Below, piece after piece: positions 27,539 through 36,675 of a stretch of DNA of 57,622 bases. Made by a program: the position numbers and the translations under genes. The DNA is from Nonomuraea harbinensis (GTDB lineage: Bacteria; Actinomycetota; Actinomycetes; Streptosporangiales; Streptosporangiaceae). The stretch covers positions 1 through 57,622 of the forward strand of contig NZ_JAHKRN010000054.1 of the NCBI RefSeq assembly GCF_019396385.1. Direction: 5' to 3'. Position 1 is the stretch's first letter. Each line of letters opens with the position of its first letter. Under the pieces are notes generated by a model. It was not told the DNA's origin, did not search any database, and worked only from the letters and a program-made list of their open reading frames with translations.

Positions 27539-28759
27539 GTGTCGGAAGATGCGCCGCGGCCCCTCATGCTGGGCGGTGTGTGCGTGCACGAGCTGCTGGA
27601 GCGGCCCCTCGTACGCCTCGCGCGGCGGCTGGTCGGCGAGTTCGCCGAGGAGATCCCGCTCTACCGGCGGCTGCCCCGGGAGGAGCTCGACGGCGACATC
27701 ACCCGCATCACCGAGCACAACCTGCGGCTGATCAGCGGGATGTTCCGCGAACGACGCCCGCCGACGCGGGCCGAGCTGGCGCCGCTGCGAGCCTCGGCCG
27801 CGCGCCGCGCGCAGGAGGGGGTGCCGCTCGACGCGCTGCTGGCCGCCTACCAGCTCGGGGTGACGAAGGTGTGGGAGAGCCTGTTCGCGCACGCCGGGCC
27901 CGGCGACCTCGACGACGTGCTGGAGGCCAACCGGCTCATCCTCTGCTACACCGGCGCCGTGACGTCCGCGGTGTGCGCCGCGTACCTGGAGGAACGCGAG
28001 GCGATGCTCAGCCAGGAGCAGCACACCATGCACGCGACCGTCGCCGCGCTGCTCGCCGGTGACCGGGAGGCGCTGGCCGGGGTCCGGCTCGCGCCCCGCT
28101 ACCTGGTCGTCGCCACCGCGCTCGGCACGCACCCGGACGAGACGGCCGACGACCAGGGCGGGCCGATCGCCGGCCTGCGCAAGCTGCACCGGTTCCGGGC
28201 CGCCTGGCAGCGGCACGCCGCCGGGCAGGTGCTGTCGGCGCTCGACAGCACCGGCGGGCTGGTGCTGGTGCCGCTGGGCGCCGGCGAGCCCGGGTGGTGC
28301 CGGGCCGGCGAGCTGGTGACGGCGGCGGGCCGCGCCGCGGGCGTCCCGGTGTGGGCCGCGGCCGAGCCCGCCGAGCCGGCCCGCGTGCCCGCCGCCGCCA
28401 AGCTGGCCGAGGAGGTGCTGGAGGTGGTGCGGTCCCTGGGCCGGCCGCCCGGCGCGTACCGGCTCGCCGACGTGCTGCTGGAGTATCAGCTGAGCAGGCC
28501 CAGCGAGGCGCTGGCGAGCCTCGCCGGGCTGCTGGATCCGCTGCTCGGCAACCCCGATCTGCTGCGCACGCTCAAGGCGTACCTGGACGCGGGCCTGGAC
28601 CGGCGGCGCACGGCCGAGCGCTTGCACGTCCACCCGAACACCGTGGACTACCGGCTGCGCAGGGCCGTCACCCTGACCGGGCTGGACCCGATGGACCCGG
28701 CCCAGCTCCAGCGCATCGGCGCGGCCCTGGCGGCCCGACGCACGCTGAACGGCGGGTGA
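27539..28759 (+). CDS. PucR/CdaR-type transcriptional regulator
   Basis: 406 residues. The N-terminal half is an RsbRD-like helical sensor domain (ITRITEHNLRLISGMFRERR, DALLAAYQLGVTKVWESLFA); the middle is a GGDEF-like CdaR fold; the C-terminus has the PucR helix-turn-helix in LDRRRTAERLHVHPNTVDYR. It probably regulates a nearby or distant catabolic gene; no ligand can be inferred. GTG start at 27539. It ends 3 bp before the convergent GDSL gene. Confidence 0.88.
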   Translation: MSEDAPRPLMLGGVCVHELLERPLVRLARRLVGEFAEEIPLYRRLPREELDGDITRITEHNLRLISGMFRERRPPTRAELAPLRASAARRAQEGVPLDALLAAYQLGVTKVWESLFAHAGPGDLDDVLEANRLILCYTGAVTSAVCAAYLEEREAMLSQEQHTMHATVAALLAGDREALAGVRLAPRYLVVATALGTHPDETADDQGGPIAGLRKLHRFRAAWQRHAAGQVLSALDSTGGLVLVPLGAGEPGWCRAGELVTAAGRAAGVPVWAAAEPAEPARVPAAAKLAEEVLEVVRSLGRPPGAYRLADVLLEYQLSRPSEALASLAGLLDPLLGNPDLLRTLKAYLDAGLDRRRTAERLHVHPNTVDYRLRRAVTLTGLDPMDPAQLQRIGAALAARRTLNGG

Positions 28760-28762
28760 GCG

Positions 28763-29623
28763 TCAGCGCGCGGCGTTCACGGCCGAGGTCACGATGGTGG
28801 CGAAGTTACGCATGCCCAGGGCGTTCGGGTGGAACGGGGCCGCGGGCGAGGCCGGGACGTACGGCTCGATCCAGCGGGTGCCCGAGGAGGCGCACGGGTC
28901 GTGGCCCACGCTGGGGGTCTGCAGGTCGATGAAGCCGATCCCGGCGGCGGCCGCCTGCTCGGCCAGCATCTGGTTGAAGTACTGCAGCGTCGCCCGGATG
29001 TAGTTCGCGTCCTGCCTGATGATCGGGACGCGGGGGTAGCAGCCGTCGGGCCGCGCGTACGTGGCGTACCCGACCATGAAGATCCTGGCCTGCGGCGACC
29101 GGGCCCGGATGTCGCCGGCCAGCCTGACCAGCGTGGGCCGCAGGGCGTCGGTCTTGACCCGCCAGCTGTCCTGGCCGTCCGGGGTGCGGTAGTCGTCGTT
29201 GCAGGCGTCGCCGACCGGGGGAGGCAGCAGGTTGAGGCAGTCCTCGATGAAGCCGGTCAGGCCGACGTCGTTGGCGCCGATGTGCACCGTGACCAGCGTG
29301 GTGTCCGGGCGCAGGGCGTCGAGCTGCGGAGCCACCGAGCCGAGTTCGGTGTTCTGGCGCTCGTACATGTCGCGGGTCTTCGCGCCTGAGCAGGTGACGT
29401 CGCGGAACGAGGCGGCGCCGATCGCCTGCGCGGTCAGCCGGGGGTAGTTGCGGTCGGAGCGCAGGCAGCCGAGGTCGGGCAGCACCTGGTTGGGGATGAG
29501 CGGGCCGGCCGCGGCCGAGTCGCCGAGCGCGACGTACGACTCGGCGGCCCGCGCCTGGGCGGGCGGGGACAGCAGGAGGACCAGCAGGGGCGCGGCCAGG
29601 GCAGCGGTCAGACGTCGGATCAT
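28763..29623 (-). CDS. Secreted SGNH/GDSL hydrolase (lipase/esterase)
   Basis: 286 residues with a Sec signal peptide (RRLTAALAAPLLVLLLSPPAQA, cleavage near ARA). Catalytic blocks are YVALGDSAAAGP (nucleophile Ser36), the oxyanion GAND in VTVHIGANDVGLTGF and the His of FHPNALGMRNFA. Six or more cysteines suggest disulfides as in Streptomyces secreted GDSL lipases. The ATG at 29623 has GAGAGG upstream; an in-frame GTG at 29632 is an alternative. It follows the PhoX-like gene by 50 bp on the same strand. Confidence 0.9.
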   Translation of the reverse strand: MIRRLTAALAAPLLVLLLSPPAQARAAESYVALGDSAAAGPLIPNQVLPDLGCLRSDRNYPRLTAQAIGAASFRDVTCSGAKTRDMYERQNTELGSVAPQLDALRPDTTLVTVHIGANDVGLTGFIEDCLNLLPPPVGDACNDDYRTPDGQDSWRVKTDALRPTLVRLAGDIRARSPQARIFMVGYATYARPDGCYPRVPIIRQDANYIRATLQYFNQMLAEQAAAAGIGFIDLQTPSVGHDPCASSGTRWIEPYVPASPAAPFHPNALGMRNFATIVTSAVNAAR

Positions 29624-29673
29624 GCGGGGCACCTCTCGGGGGAGTGGGGGGTGGAGCGGTGCTGGGGGCGGAA

Positions 29674-30807
29674 TCAGTGGCGGAAGGGGCCGGTCACCTC
29701 GTACGTGACGCCGTCCAGGCCCGCGCTGCCGCCGCTGGAGCCTCGCTGGGAGGAGAAGTACAGGCGGGTGCCGTCGGGGGAGAACGCGGGCCCGGTGATC
29801 TCGGACCCGTCGTGGCCGTCGACGCGCAGGACGGGCGCCACCACCCCGTCCGGCGTGATGATGTTGATCTCCATGTTGCCGCCGTCCTCGGCCACGTACA
29901 GGTCACCCGTGGGCGCGCCGGTGATGTTGTCGACCCCGTCGAGCGTGCCGCCGCCGTCGTAGACCGAGCCGAGCCGCTCGCGGACCGCGTCGTACGCCCA
30001 CACCTTGCGGTCGCCCTTGGCCGTGAAGTAGCAGACGCCGTTGGCGTAGTGGCAGCCCTCGCCGCCGTCGAAGTGCCTGGCCTGGCTCACCTGGTGCCGT
30101 GTCTGCCGCCGCAGGGTGCCGGGCGCCGGATCGGGGACCGGACGCCACTCCACCGGGTCGCCGCCGCACAGCACCTCCAGCCGGCCGCTCGACAGGTCGC
30201 CCCACGTGGACGGGACGAACCGGTAGAAGCAGCCGTCGTCCTCGTCCTCGGTGAGGTAGACGACCCGCCGGTCGGGGTCGCACGCGGCCGCCTCGTGCTT
30301 GAACCGGCCCATCGCCGGCCGCGGCTGCGCGATCCGCACGCCGTACGGGTCGGTCTCGTAGACGCGGCCCCGGAAGATCTCCTCACAGGACAGCCAGGTG
30401 TCCCACGGCGTCCTGCCGCCCGCGCAGTTGAGGTTCGTGCCGTCCAGGATGCGGTACGCGCGCTCGATCGAGCCGTCAGCCCGGAACCTGATCGCCGACG
30501 CGCCGCCGACCAGCGGCACCTCCGAGTTGGACACGTAGATCCAGCCGCCGCCGTCGGCGAAGCAGGCGCCGCCGTCGGGCGCCGGATGCCAGAGGATGCC
30601 GCCGACCGGCCTGCTCGACCGGGCGACCACCCGGCTGGTGAACCCCGCGGGCAGCGCGACGCCGTTGCCGTCGGGAGAGCCCAGCGGCCCGTACGGGCTC
30701 GCGCCCCGCACCACCCCGGCCACGGCCGCCTCCTGCCAGAGCGAGCCGGGCAGGGCGACGGCGCCCAGACCCGCGGAGACCGTACTGAGGAACGTCCGGC
30801 GATGCAT
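29674..30807 (-). CDS. Tat-exported PhoX-like phosphatase (DUF839)
   Basis: 377 residues. The N-terminus HRRTFLSTVSAGLGAVALPG is a Tat signal with the RRTFL motif. PhoX/DUF839 features include LNCAGGRTPWDTWLSCEEIF, the acidic KHEAAACDPDRRVVYLTEDE and the WAYD and FSPDGTRLYFSSQRG blades of a beta-propeller. PhoX enzymes are Ca/Fe-dependent alkaline phosphatases; this one is shorter than some PhoX and may have another ester substrate. The ATG at 30807 has GGGAG upstream. Probably co-transcribed with the GDSL hydrolase. Confidence 0.88.
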   Translation of the reverse strand: MHRRTFLSTVSAGLGAVALPGSLWQEAAVAGVVRGASPYGPLGSPDGNGVALPAGFTSRVVARSSRPVGGILWHPAPDGGACFADGGGWIYVSNSEVPLVGGASAIRFRADGSIERAYRILDGTNLNCAGGRTPWDTWLSCEEIFRGRVYETDPYGVRIAQPRPAMGRFKHEAAACDPDRRVVYLTEDEDDGCFYRFVPSTWGDLSSGRLEVLCGGDPVEWRPVPDPAPGTLRRQTRHQVSQARHFDGGEGCHYANGVCYFTAKGDRKVWAYDAVRERLGSVYDGGGTLDGVDNITGAPTGDLYVAEDGGNMEINIITPDGVVAPVLRVDGHDGSEITGPAFSPDGTRLYFSSQRGSSGGSAGLDGVTYEVTGPFRH

Positions 30808-30905
30808 GGCGGCTCCCGAGGGGGTACGCGACGGCGTCCACACACGATGAGCCGTGGACGGGATCCTGTGAATTGGACGGGAACGTAAAGTCGGCGGCCG
30901 GTTGC

Positions 30906-30919
30906 TGTGACCCGTCACA
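30906..30919. promoter_or_regulatory. Palindrome in the divergent secreted-hydrolase promoter region
   Basis: TGTGACCCGTCACA is a perfect 14-bp palindrome between the divergent PhoX-like and alpha/beta-hydrolase-like genes. It resembles a CRP-like half-site pair but with a 4-nt rather than 6-nt spacer. A shared operator for secreted enzymes is possible; this is inference. Confidence 0.35.
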
Positions 30920-31010
30920 AAACCGGTGCGGGGCCTGTGAAGGGGATTGACGGGACCGGGCGGGAGGCTGATCATCGGTACGCCCGACCGCTCTTCAGAA
31001 GGTGCCGCCC

Positions 31011-33035
31011 ATGCGAGCCGTTGCCCGCGCCCTCACGCTCGCCACGGCCCTGATGACGGCGCTCGTCACGGCGCTCGTCACGGCGCTTGCGGCCCCGCCC
31101 GCCGCCGCGCGCCCGGCTGTCACCACCGGCCCGGCCGCGCCCGGATGTGATCCGATCGACCCGGCCGTCTGCCTGCTGCCGTTCCCCAGCGACCACTACA
31201 CCGTGGCGGACCGGGGCACCGCCACCGGCCGCCGCGTCGCGTTCCCCGTCGAGGCGATGCCCCGCTCGGTGGCCGGAGTCCCCGTCGACCCCACCGGGTG
31301 GAACGGCAACGACGGCTTCTCGCCCGGCTCGATGATCCTCACCCTCGTCCCCGGCCTCGACCTGGCCAGGACCGGCGCGGCCCCGATCACCGACATCGGC
31401 GCCTCGCTCGGCAGGGACGCGCCCATCGTCCTGCTCGACCTCGACACCGGTGAGCGCTGGCCGTACTGGGCCGAACTGGACGCGAACGCGCCGGAAGGCC
31501 GCCGGGCGCTCATCGTCCGCCCCGCCCGCAACCTGCGCGAGGGACACCGGTACGCGGTCGCGCTGCGCCACCTGCGCGACGCCGGCGGCGCCCCGATCCC
31601 GCCCGGGGCCGCGTTCGCCGCCATCGCCGGCGCGCCGCTGCCGCACGGGCACGAGCTGCGGGACCGGCAGCGGGAGCTCCAGCCGGTGCTGCACGCGCTG
31701 CGCCGCCACGGCGTCCGCGCCGGCGGCCTCCACCTCGCCTGGGACTTCACCGTGGCCAGCGAGCGGAACCTGGCCGGCCGGGCCCTCGCCATGCGCGACG
31801 ACGCCCTGCGCGGGCTGCGCGGGAACGCGCCCCCGTACGAGGTCACCGCCGTCACCGACTTCACCCCCGAGCAGGACGACAGGATCGCGCGCCGGGTCGA
31901 GGGCACCTTCCGGGTGCCGAGCTACCTCGACAGGCCCGGCGGGCCGCCCGGCTCCGGGCTGAACTACGGCCCGGACGGGCGGCCGGTCAGGCTGCCGGGG
32001 AACGAGCAGGTCGCCACCTTCCGCTGCGAGATCCCCCGCGTCGCCTTCACCCGCCCGGCCAGGCCCTCCCTGTACGGGCACGGGCTGCTCGGCAGGCACA
32101 CCGAGGTGGGCGCGTCCAACGTCAGGACGATGGCGCAGCGGCACGGGTTCGTGTTCTGCGCCACCAAGTGGATCGGCATGGCGGACGAGGACATCCCCAA
32201 CGTCATCGCCACATTCGGCGACATGTCACGCTTCCACACCGTGCCTGACCGTACCCAGCAGGGCTTCCTGAACTTCATGTTCCTGGGACGCGCGATGACG
32301 GCCCGCGACGGCTTCACCGCCCACGCCGCCTTCAGGAACGAGCGCGGGCGGCCGCTCATCGACACCCGCGCCGAGCTCGTCTACGACGGCAACAGCCAGG
32401 GCGGCATCTTCGGCGGCGCGCTCGTCGCGCTCTCCACGGACATCCGGCGCGGCGTGCTCGGCGTGACCGGCATGAACTACAGCACCCTGTTCAACCGCAG
32501 CTCGGACGCGGCGCCCTTCCAGGCGGTGTTCGACCAGAGCTATCCCGACCGGCTGGAGCAGCAGATCATCCTGGCGCTCATGCAGATGCTGTGGGACCGC
32601 GGGGAGGCCAGTGGGTACGCCGCCCACATGACCGACGACCCGTACCCGGGCACGCCCCGGCACCGGGTGCTCATGCAGGTGGCGTACGGCGACCACCAGG
32701 TGGCCACGGTGACGGCGGAGGTCGAGGCGCGCACCGTCGGCGCCCGGGTCCGGCTCCCGGCCCTCGCGCCCGGCCGCTCACCCGACGCCGAACCGTACTG
32801 GGGCATCCGCGGCTTCCGCACCGCGCACGCGGGGTCGGCGCTGGTGGTGTGGGACAGCGGCACCCCGTCGCCGCCGCTCACCAACACGCCGCCGATGGAG
32901 GGCCCGCACGGCACCGACCCGCACGAGGACCCCCGCCGCACCCCCGCGGCCCAGCTCCAGAAGGCCGTCTTCCTCAAGACGGGGGTGGTGACGGACGTCT
33001 GCGGCGCTGCCCCGTGCCTGTCGGCCCCCGAGTGA
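31011..33035 (+). CDS. Secreted alpha/beta-hydrolase-like protein
   Basis: 674 residues with a Sec signal peptide (ARALTLATALMTALVTALVT followed by AAPPAAA). The mature protein shows the nucleophile elbow GNSQGG (YDGNSQGGIFGGALVALS), with an upstream YGHGLLGRHTEVGA that would form the oxyanion region; a catalytic Asp and His must lie near the C-terminus. Conserved in actinomycetes and other bacteria as a large secreted hydrolase of unknown substrate. The ATG at 31011 has AAGG 8 nt upstream; GTG 31002 is an alternative. Divergent from phoX. Confidence 0.75.
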   Translation: MRAVARALTLATALMTALVTALVTALAAPPAAARPAVTTGPAAPGCDPIDPAVCLLPFPSDHYTVADRGTATGRRVAFPVEAMPRSVAGVPVDPTGWNGNDGFSPGSMILTLVPGLDLARTGAAPITDIGASLGRDAPIVLLDLDTGERWPYWAELDANAPEGRRALIVRPARNLREGHRYAVALRHLRDAGGAPIPPGAAFAAIAGAPLPHGHELRDRQRELQPVLHALRRHGVRAGGLHLAWDFTVASERNLAGRALAMRDDALRGLRGNAPPYEVTAVTDFTPEQDDRIARRVEGTFRVPSYLDRPGGPPGSGLNYGPDGRPVRLPGNEQVATFRCEIPRVAFTRPARPSLYGHGLLGRHTEVGASNVRTMAQRHGFVFCATKWIGMADEDIPNVIATFGDMSRFHTVPDRTQQGFLNFMFLGRAMTARDGFTAHAAFRNERGRPLIDTRAELVYDGNSQGGIFGGALVALSTDIRRGVLGVTGMNYSTLFNRSSDAAPFQAVFDQSYPDRLEQQIILALMQMLWDRGEASGYAAHMTDDPYPGTPRHRVLMQVAYGDHQVATVTAEVEARTVGARVRLPALAPGRSPDAEPYWGIRGFRTAHAGSALVVWDSGTPSPPLTNTPPMEGPHGTDPHEDPRRTPAAQLQKAVFLKTGVVTDVCGAAPCLSAPE

Positions 33036-33195
33036 GAGCACCGTGACGGCCTGAAGATCACGTGCAGGGTCGGTCAGCGTCCCGGCGCCCGCTGAGGTCG
33101 CGGGTCGTTCGGGGCGGGGCGGAAGAGAGGGCGACGGGGGGTGGCCCTATCGTGAAAAGCCGGTAATGCGCAGGCCATGAAGGTCAGGGGAGGGC

Positions 33196-33612
33196 ATGAC
33201 GGTGGACGGGGGCTCCGTGATCGGGCGGCGGCAGGCGCTGGGCGCAGCGGGGGTGGCCGCGTGCGGCGTGTCGCTGGCGGCGTGCGGCGGCGAAGCGGAG
33301 GACCGGCAGGTGCCGGGCATCAAGGGCAAGGTCATCGCCAAGACCGCCGACATCCCGGTCGGCGGCGGCACGGTGGTGAAGAAGTACAAGATCGTGGTGA
33401 CGCAGCCGTCGGAAGGCGTCTACAAGGCGTACGGGGCGTCCTGCCCGCACCGCGGCTGCGCCGTCAGCACCCCGCGGGACAACGTGATGACCTGCCCCTG
33501 CCACGGCAGCGAGTTCGACGCCGGCACCGGGCAGGCCACGAAGGGCCCGGCCACCGGAAGCCTGGTCTCGTACCAGGTCAAGGTCGAGGGCGACGGCATC
33601 GTGGTCGTGTGA
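33196..33612 (+). CDS. Tat-exported Rieske [2Fe-2S] lipoprotein (copy 1)
   Basis: 138 residues. A twin-arginine signal (GRRQALGAAGVA) leads to a lipobox LAAC with Cys30. The Rieske ligands are in CPHRGC (Cys83, His85, Cys88) and CPCHGSEF (Cys100, Cys102, His103); the extra Cys pair would form the disulfide of high-potential bc1-type Rieske proteins. It would be a membrane-anchored electron carrier outside the cell. The partner is unknown. ATG at 33196 after GGGGAGGG. First of three related genes. Confidence 0.9.
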   Translation: MTVDGGSVIGRRQALGAAGVAACGVSLAACGGEAEDRQVPGIKGKVIAKTADIPVGGGTVVKKYKIVVTQPSEGVYKAYGASCPHRGCAVSTPRDNVMTCPCHGSEFDAGTGQATKGPATGSLVSYQVKVEGDGIVVV

Positions 33613-33717
33613 ACCGGTAATTGTGCGTGGTTCTCCCGGGTTGGTGCGCGGCACGCTGAACCGCAGTCAGGTCGCCGGACGTACCTGAAGTGAAACCCGA
33701 ACCTGGGAGGACGCACC

Positions 33718-34182
33718 ATGACCGAAACGACGCGCCGGGCGGTGATGTTCGGAGCGGGCGGGGCCGGCCTCGCCGCGGTGCTCACCGCTTGCGCCAGCTA
33801 CGGCTCACCGGCGGCGGAGCCGGCCCCGGACACGGCGGACCTGGCGGAAGAGCCCGACGGCGAGGAGTCGGCCGCCGCGCCCAAGAAGAAGAAGCCGAAG
33901 GCACTCGCCGACACCAGCGACATCCCCAGCGGTGAGGGAAAGATATTCAAGAACCAGGACGTGGTCATCACCCAGCCGTCGGAGGGCGAGTTCCGGGCGT
34001 TCAGCGCCACCTGCACCCATCAGGGCTGCGCGGTCGCCAGCGTCTCCAACGGCGTGATCAACTGCCCGTGCCACGGCAGCCAGTTCAGCATCGAGGACGG
34101 ATCCGTGGTCCAAGGTCCCGCTGGCGAGCCGCTGGCAGAGAAAAAGATCAGTGTGTCAGGAGGCAAGATCAGGCTCGCCTAA
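33718..34182 (+). CDS. Tat-exported Rieske [2Fe-2S] lipoprotein (copy 2)
   Basis: 154 residues. Tat motif TRRAVM (5-10), lipobox LTAC with Cys25, then an acidic and Lys-rich linker (EEPDGEESAAAPKKKKPKA) that is much longer than in copy 1. Rieske ligands: CTHQGC (Cys99, His101, Cys104) and CPCHGSQF (Cys116, Cys118, His119). The ATG at 33718 has GGGAGG upstream, so it is independently translated. It is closer to copy 3 than to copy 1 in the cluster motif. Confidence 0.92.
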   Translation: MTETTRRAVMFGAGGAGLAAVLTACASYGSPAAEPAPDTADLAEEPDGEESAAAPKKKKPKALADTSDIPSGEGKIFKNQDVVITQPSEGEFRAFSATCTHQGCAVASVSNGVINCPCHGSQFSIEDGSVVQGPAGEPLAEKKISVSGGKIRLA

Positions 34183-34228
34183 GGCGCCTTTCATGGTTTT
34201 CTCACCTGGCTGCGGTTGGCTGTGGCGC

Positions 34229-34681
34229 ATGGGAGAAGACCTCAAGAGCCGTAGAGCGGTGATCGCGGGTGTCGGCGCGGGTGGGCTGACGCTGGCACTG
34301 GCCGCCTGCGGCGGCAGCGACACCACGGCCGCGACGCAGGAACCGGCCGCTCCGGCCTCGTCCAGCGCCCCCTCGCAGGCCGCGCCCGCGCAGGGCGGGG
34401 GGCTGACCACGACCTCCGAGATCCCGGTCGGCGGGGGCAAGATCTTCGCGGACCAGAAGGTCGTCGTCGTGCAGCCGGCGCAGGGCCAGTTCAAGGCGTA
34501 CGGCATCTCGTGCACCCACCAGGGCTGCCCGGTGGACAAGGTCGAGAACGGCGCCATCGTCTGCCCGTGCCACGGCAGCAAGTTCAAGATCGAGGACGGC
34601 TCGGTGAGCGACGGCCCGGCCACCAAGCCGCTGCCGGAGCACCAGCTCACCGTGGAGGGTGACCAGATCTCGCTGGCGTGA
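34229..34681 (+). CDS. Tat-exported Rieske [2Fe-2S] lipoprotein (copy 3)
   Basis: 150 residues. Tat motif SRRAVI (7-12), lipobox LAAC with Cys27, an Ala/Pro/Ser linker, then CTHQGC (Cys95, His97, Cys100) and CPCHGSKF (Cys112, Cys114, His115). The ATG at 34229 gives a normal Tat signal length; an upstream ATG at 34193 would add a hydrophobic extension and is less likely. A terminator hairpin follows, so the three Rieske genes end as a unit before uvrC. Confidence 0.9.
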   Translation: MGEDLKSRRAVIAGVGAGGLTLALAACGGSDTTAATQEPAAPASSSAPSQAAPAQGGGLTTTSEIPVGGGKIFADQKVVVVQPAQGQFKAYGISCTHQGCPVDKVENGAIVCPCHGSKFKIEDGSVSDGPATKPLPEHQLTVEGDQISLA

Positions 34682-34690
34682 CGTCCCGGC

Positions 34691-34717
34691 GCTCGCCCGC
34701 CTTCGCGGCGGGCGAGC
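34691..34717. terminator. Terminator-like hairpin between Rieske cluster and uvrC
   Basis: GCTCGCCCGC (34691-34700) pairs with GCGGGCGAGC (34708-34717) in a perfect 10-bp stem, 9 nt after the stop of Rieske copy 3. No U tract. It separates the Rieske cluster from the uvrC transcript. Confidence 0.6.
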
Positions 34718-34734
34718 CTGTCGGTGACGGCCAC

Positions 34735-34740
34735 TAGGCT
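34735..34740 (+). promoter_or_regulatory. Probable -10 box for leaderless uvrC
   Basis: TAGGCT ends 6 nt before the GTG start of uvrC and no Shine-Dalgarno sequence of note lies upstream, so transcription should begin at or beside the start codon. The same hexamer occurs upstream of the TPR gene (1104-1109). Confidence 0.4.
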
Positions 34741-34746
34741 GGAATC

Positions 34747-36675
34747 GTGGCGCGATCAGGTGGCAGTCCGTTGAGTTTCCGTCCCCGGCCCGGCTCCATC
34801 CCCGATTCCCCCGGGGTCTACCGGTTCAGGGACGCTCACGGACGCGTGATCTACGTCGGCAAGGCCAAGAGCCTGCGCCAGCGGCTCAACTCCTACTTCG
34901 CCGACTTCTCCGCCCTGCACCCGCGCACCCAGACCATGCTGACCACGGCGGCCGACGTCGACTGGACCGTGGTCGCCACCGAAGTGGAGGCGCTGCAGCT
35001 CGAATACTCCTGGATCAAGGAGTTCGACCCGCGCTTCAACGTCAAGTACCGCGACGACAAGTCCTATCCGTACCTCGCCGTGACCATGGGCGAGGATTTC
35101 CCGCGCGTGCAGGTCATGCGCGGCGCCAGGCGCAAGGGCACCCGCTACTTCGGCCCCTACTCGCACGCCTGGGCCATCCGCGAGACCGTCGACCTGCTGC
35201 TGCGCGTCTTCCCGGTCCGCACGTGCAGCGCGGGCGTGTTCAAGCGCGCCGGTCAGATCGGCCGGCCGTGCCTGCTCGGCTACATCGACAAGTGCTCGGC
35301 GCCGTGCGTCGGCCGCGTCACGCCCGAGGAGCACCGCGCGCTCGCCGAGGACTTCTGCGACTTCATGGCGGGCAACACCAGCCGCTTCATCAAGCGGCTG
35401 GAGCGCGAGATGCGCGAGGCCGCCTCCGAGCAGGAGTACGAACGCGCCGCCCGGCTCCGCGACGACATCCAGGCGCTGCAGCGGGCGCTGGAGAAGCAGG
35501 CGGTCGTGCTCGGCGAGGGCACCGACGCCGACGTCGTCGCGCTCGCCGAGGACCCGCTGGAGGCCGCCGTCCAGGTCTTCTACGTGCGCGGCGGGCGCAT
35601 CCGCGGCCAGCGCGGCTGGGTGGTCGACAAGGTCGAGGAGGCCGGCCCCGGCGAGCTGGTCGAGCAGTTCCTGCTCCAGATGTACGGCGACGCCGCCGCC
35701 GAGTCGATGCCCCGCGAGGTCCTCGTGCCCGCGCTGCCGCCCGACGCCGGCGCCGTCGCCGACCTGCTGACCGAGCAGCGCAGGGCCCGGGTCGAGGTGC
35801 GGGTGCCGCAGCGCGGCGACAAGAAGGCGCTCATGGAGACCGTCGAGCGCAACGCCAAGGAGTCGCTCGCCCAGCACAAGATCCGCCGCGCGAGCGACCT
35901 GACCACGCGCAGCAAGGCCCTGCAGGAGATCGCCGACGCGCTCGACCTCGACCAGGCGCCGCTGCGCATCGAGTGCTACGACGTCTCCCACCTGCAGGGC
36001 GAGAACGTCGTCGCCTCCATGGTGGTGTTCGAGGACGGTCTGGTCCGCAAGAGCGAATACCGCCGCTTCGCGGTCAAGACCAAGGAGGGCGACGTCGCCG
36101 CCATCCACGAGGTCATCCTGCGCCGCTTCCGCCGTTACCTGGAGGAGCGCTCCGCCACCGGCGAGCTGACCCCCGAGGACGACGACGGCCACGGCCCGAT
36201 CGACCCCGAGACGGGCCGGCCGCGCAAGTTCGCCTACCCGCCCAACCTGGTGGTGGTCGACGGCGCGGGCCCGCAGGCCGCCGCCGCGCAGCGGGCGCTC
36301 GACGAGCTGGGCGTCGACGACGTCGCCGTGGCCGGCCTGGCCAAGCGGCTGGAGGAGGTGTGGCTGCCGGGCGACGACCAGCCGGTGATCATGCCGCGCT
36401 CCAGTGAGGGCCTCTACCTGCTGCAACGCGTGCGTGATGAGGCACACCGGTTCGCCATCACCTACCATCGGGCCAAGAGGTCCAAGTCCGTCAAGGAGAG
36501 CGCGCTCGACAGCGTGCCCGGCCTCGGACCGGCGCGCCGCCAGGCGCTGCTCAAGCACTTCGGTTCCGTCAAGAAGCTGCGCGAGGCCACCGCGGAACAG
36601 ATCCGCGAGGTCCCGGGCATCGGCCCCGCCACGGCCGAGGTGATCGTGTCGACCCTGAAGGGGGAGAGGCAGTGA
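34747..36675 (+). CDS. uvrC: Excinuclease ABC subunit C
   Basis: 642 residues; makes both incisions in nucleotide excision repair. The GIY-YIG nuclease is at the N-terminus (GVYRFRDAHGRVIYVGKAKS), a UVR motif follows (YERAARLRDDIQALQRALEK), then the RNase H-like C-terminal nuclease (RIECYDVSHLQGENVVASMV, VVVDGAGPQ) and a helix-hairpin-helix tail (SVPGLGPARRQALLKHFGS, EVPGIGPATAEVIV). Its stop overlaps the GTG of rapZ by 4 bp. Transcription may start at its own start codon. Confidence 0.97.
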   Translation: MARSGGSPLSFRPRPGSIPDSPGVYRFRDAHGRVIYVGKAKSLRQRLNSYFADFSALHPRTQTMLTTAADVDWTVVATEVEALQLEYSWIKEFDPRFNVKYRDDKSYPYLAVTMGEDFPRVQVMRGARRKGTRYFGPYSHAWAIRETVDLLLRVFPVRTCSAGVFKRAGQIGRPCLLGYIDKCSAPCVGRVTPEEHRALAEDFCDFMAGNTSRFIKRLEREMREAASEQEYERAARLRDDIQALQRALEKQAVVLGEGTDADVVALAEDPLEAAVQVFYVRGGRIRGQRGWVVDKVEEAGPGELVEQFLLQMYGDAAAESMPREVLVPALPPDAGAVADLLTEQRRARVEVRVPQRGDKKALMETVERNAKESLAQHKIRRASDLTTRSKALQEIADALDLDQAPLRIECYDVSHLQGENVVASMVVFEDGLVRKSEYRRFAVKTKEGDVAAIHEVILRRFRRYLEERSATGELTPEDDDGHGPIDPETGRPRKFAYPPNLVVVDGAGPQAAAAQRALDELGVDDVAVAGLAKRLEEVWLPGDDQPVIMPRSSEGLYLLQRVRDEAHRFAITYHRAKRSKSVKESALDSVPGLGPARRQALLKHFGSVKKLREATAEQIREVPGIGPATAEVIVSTLKGERQ

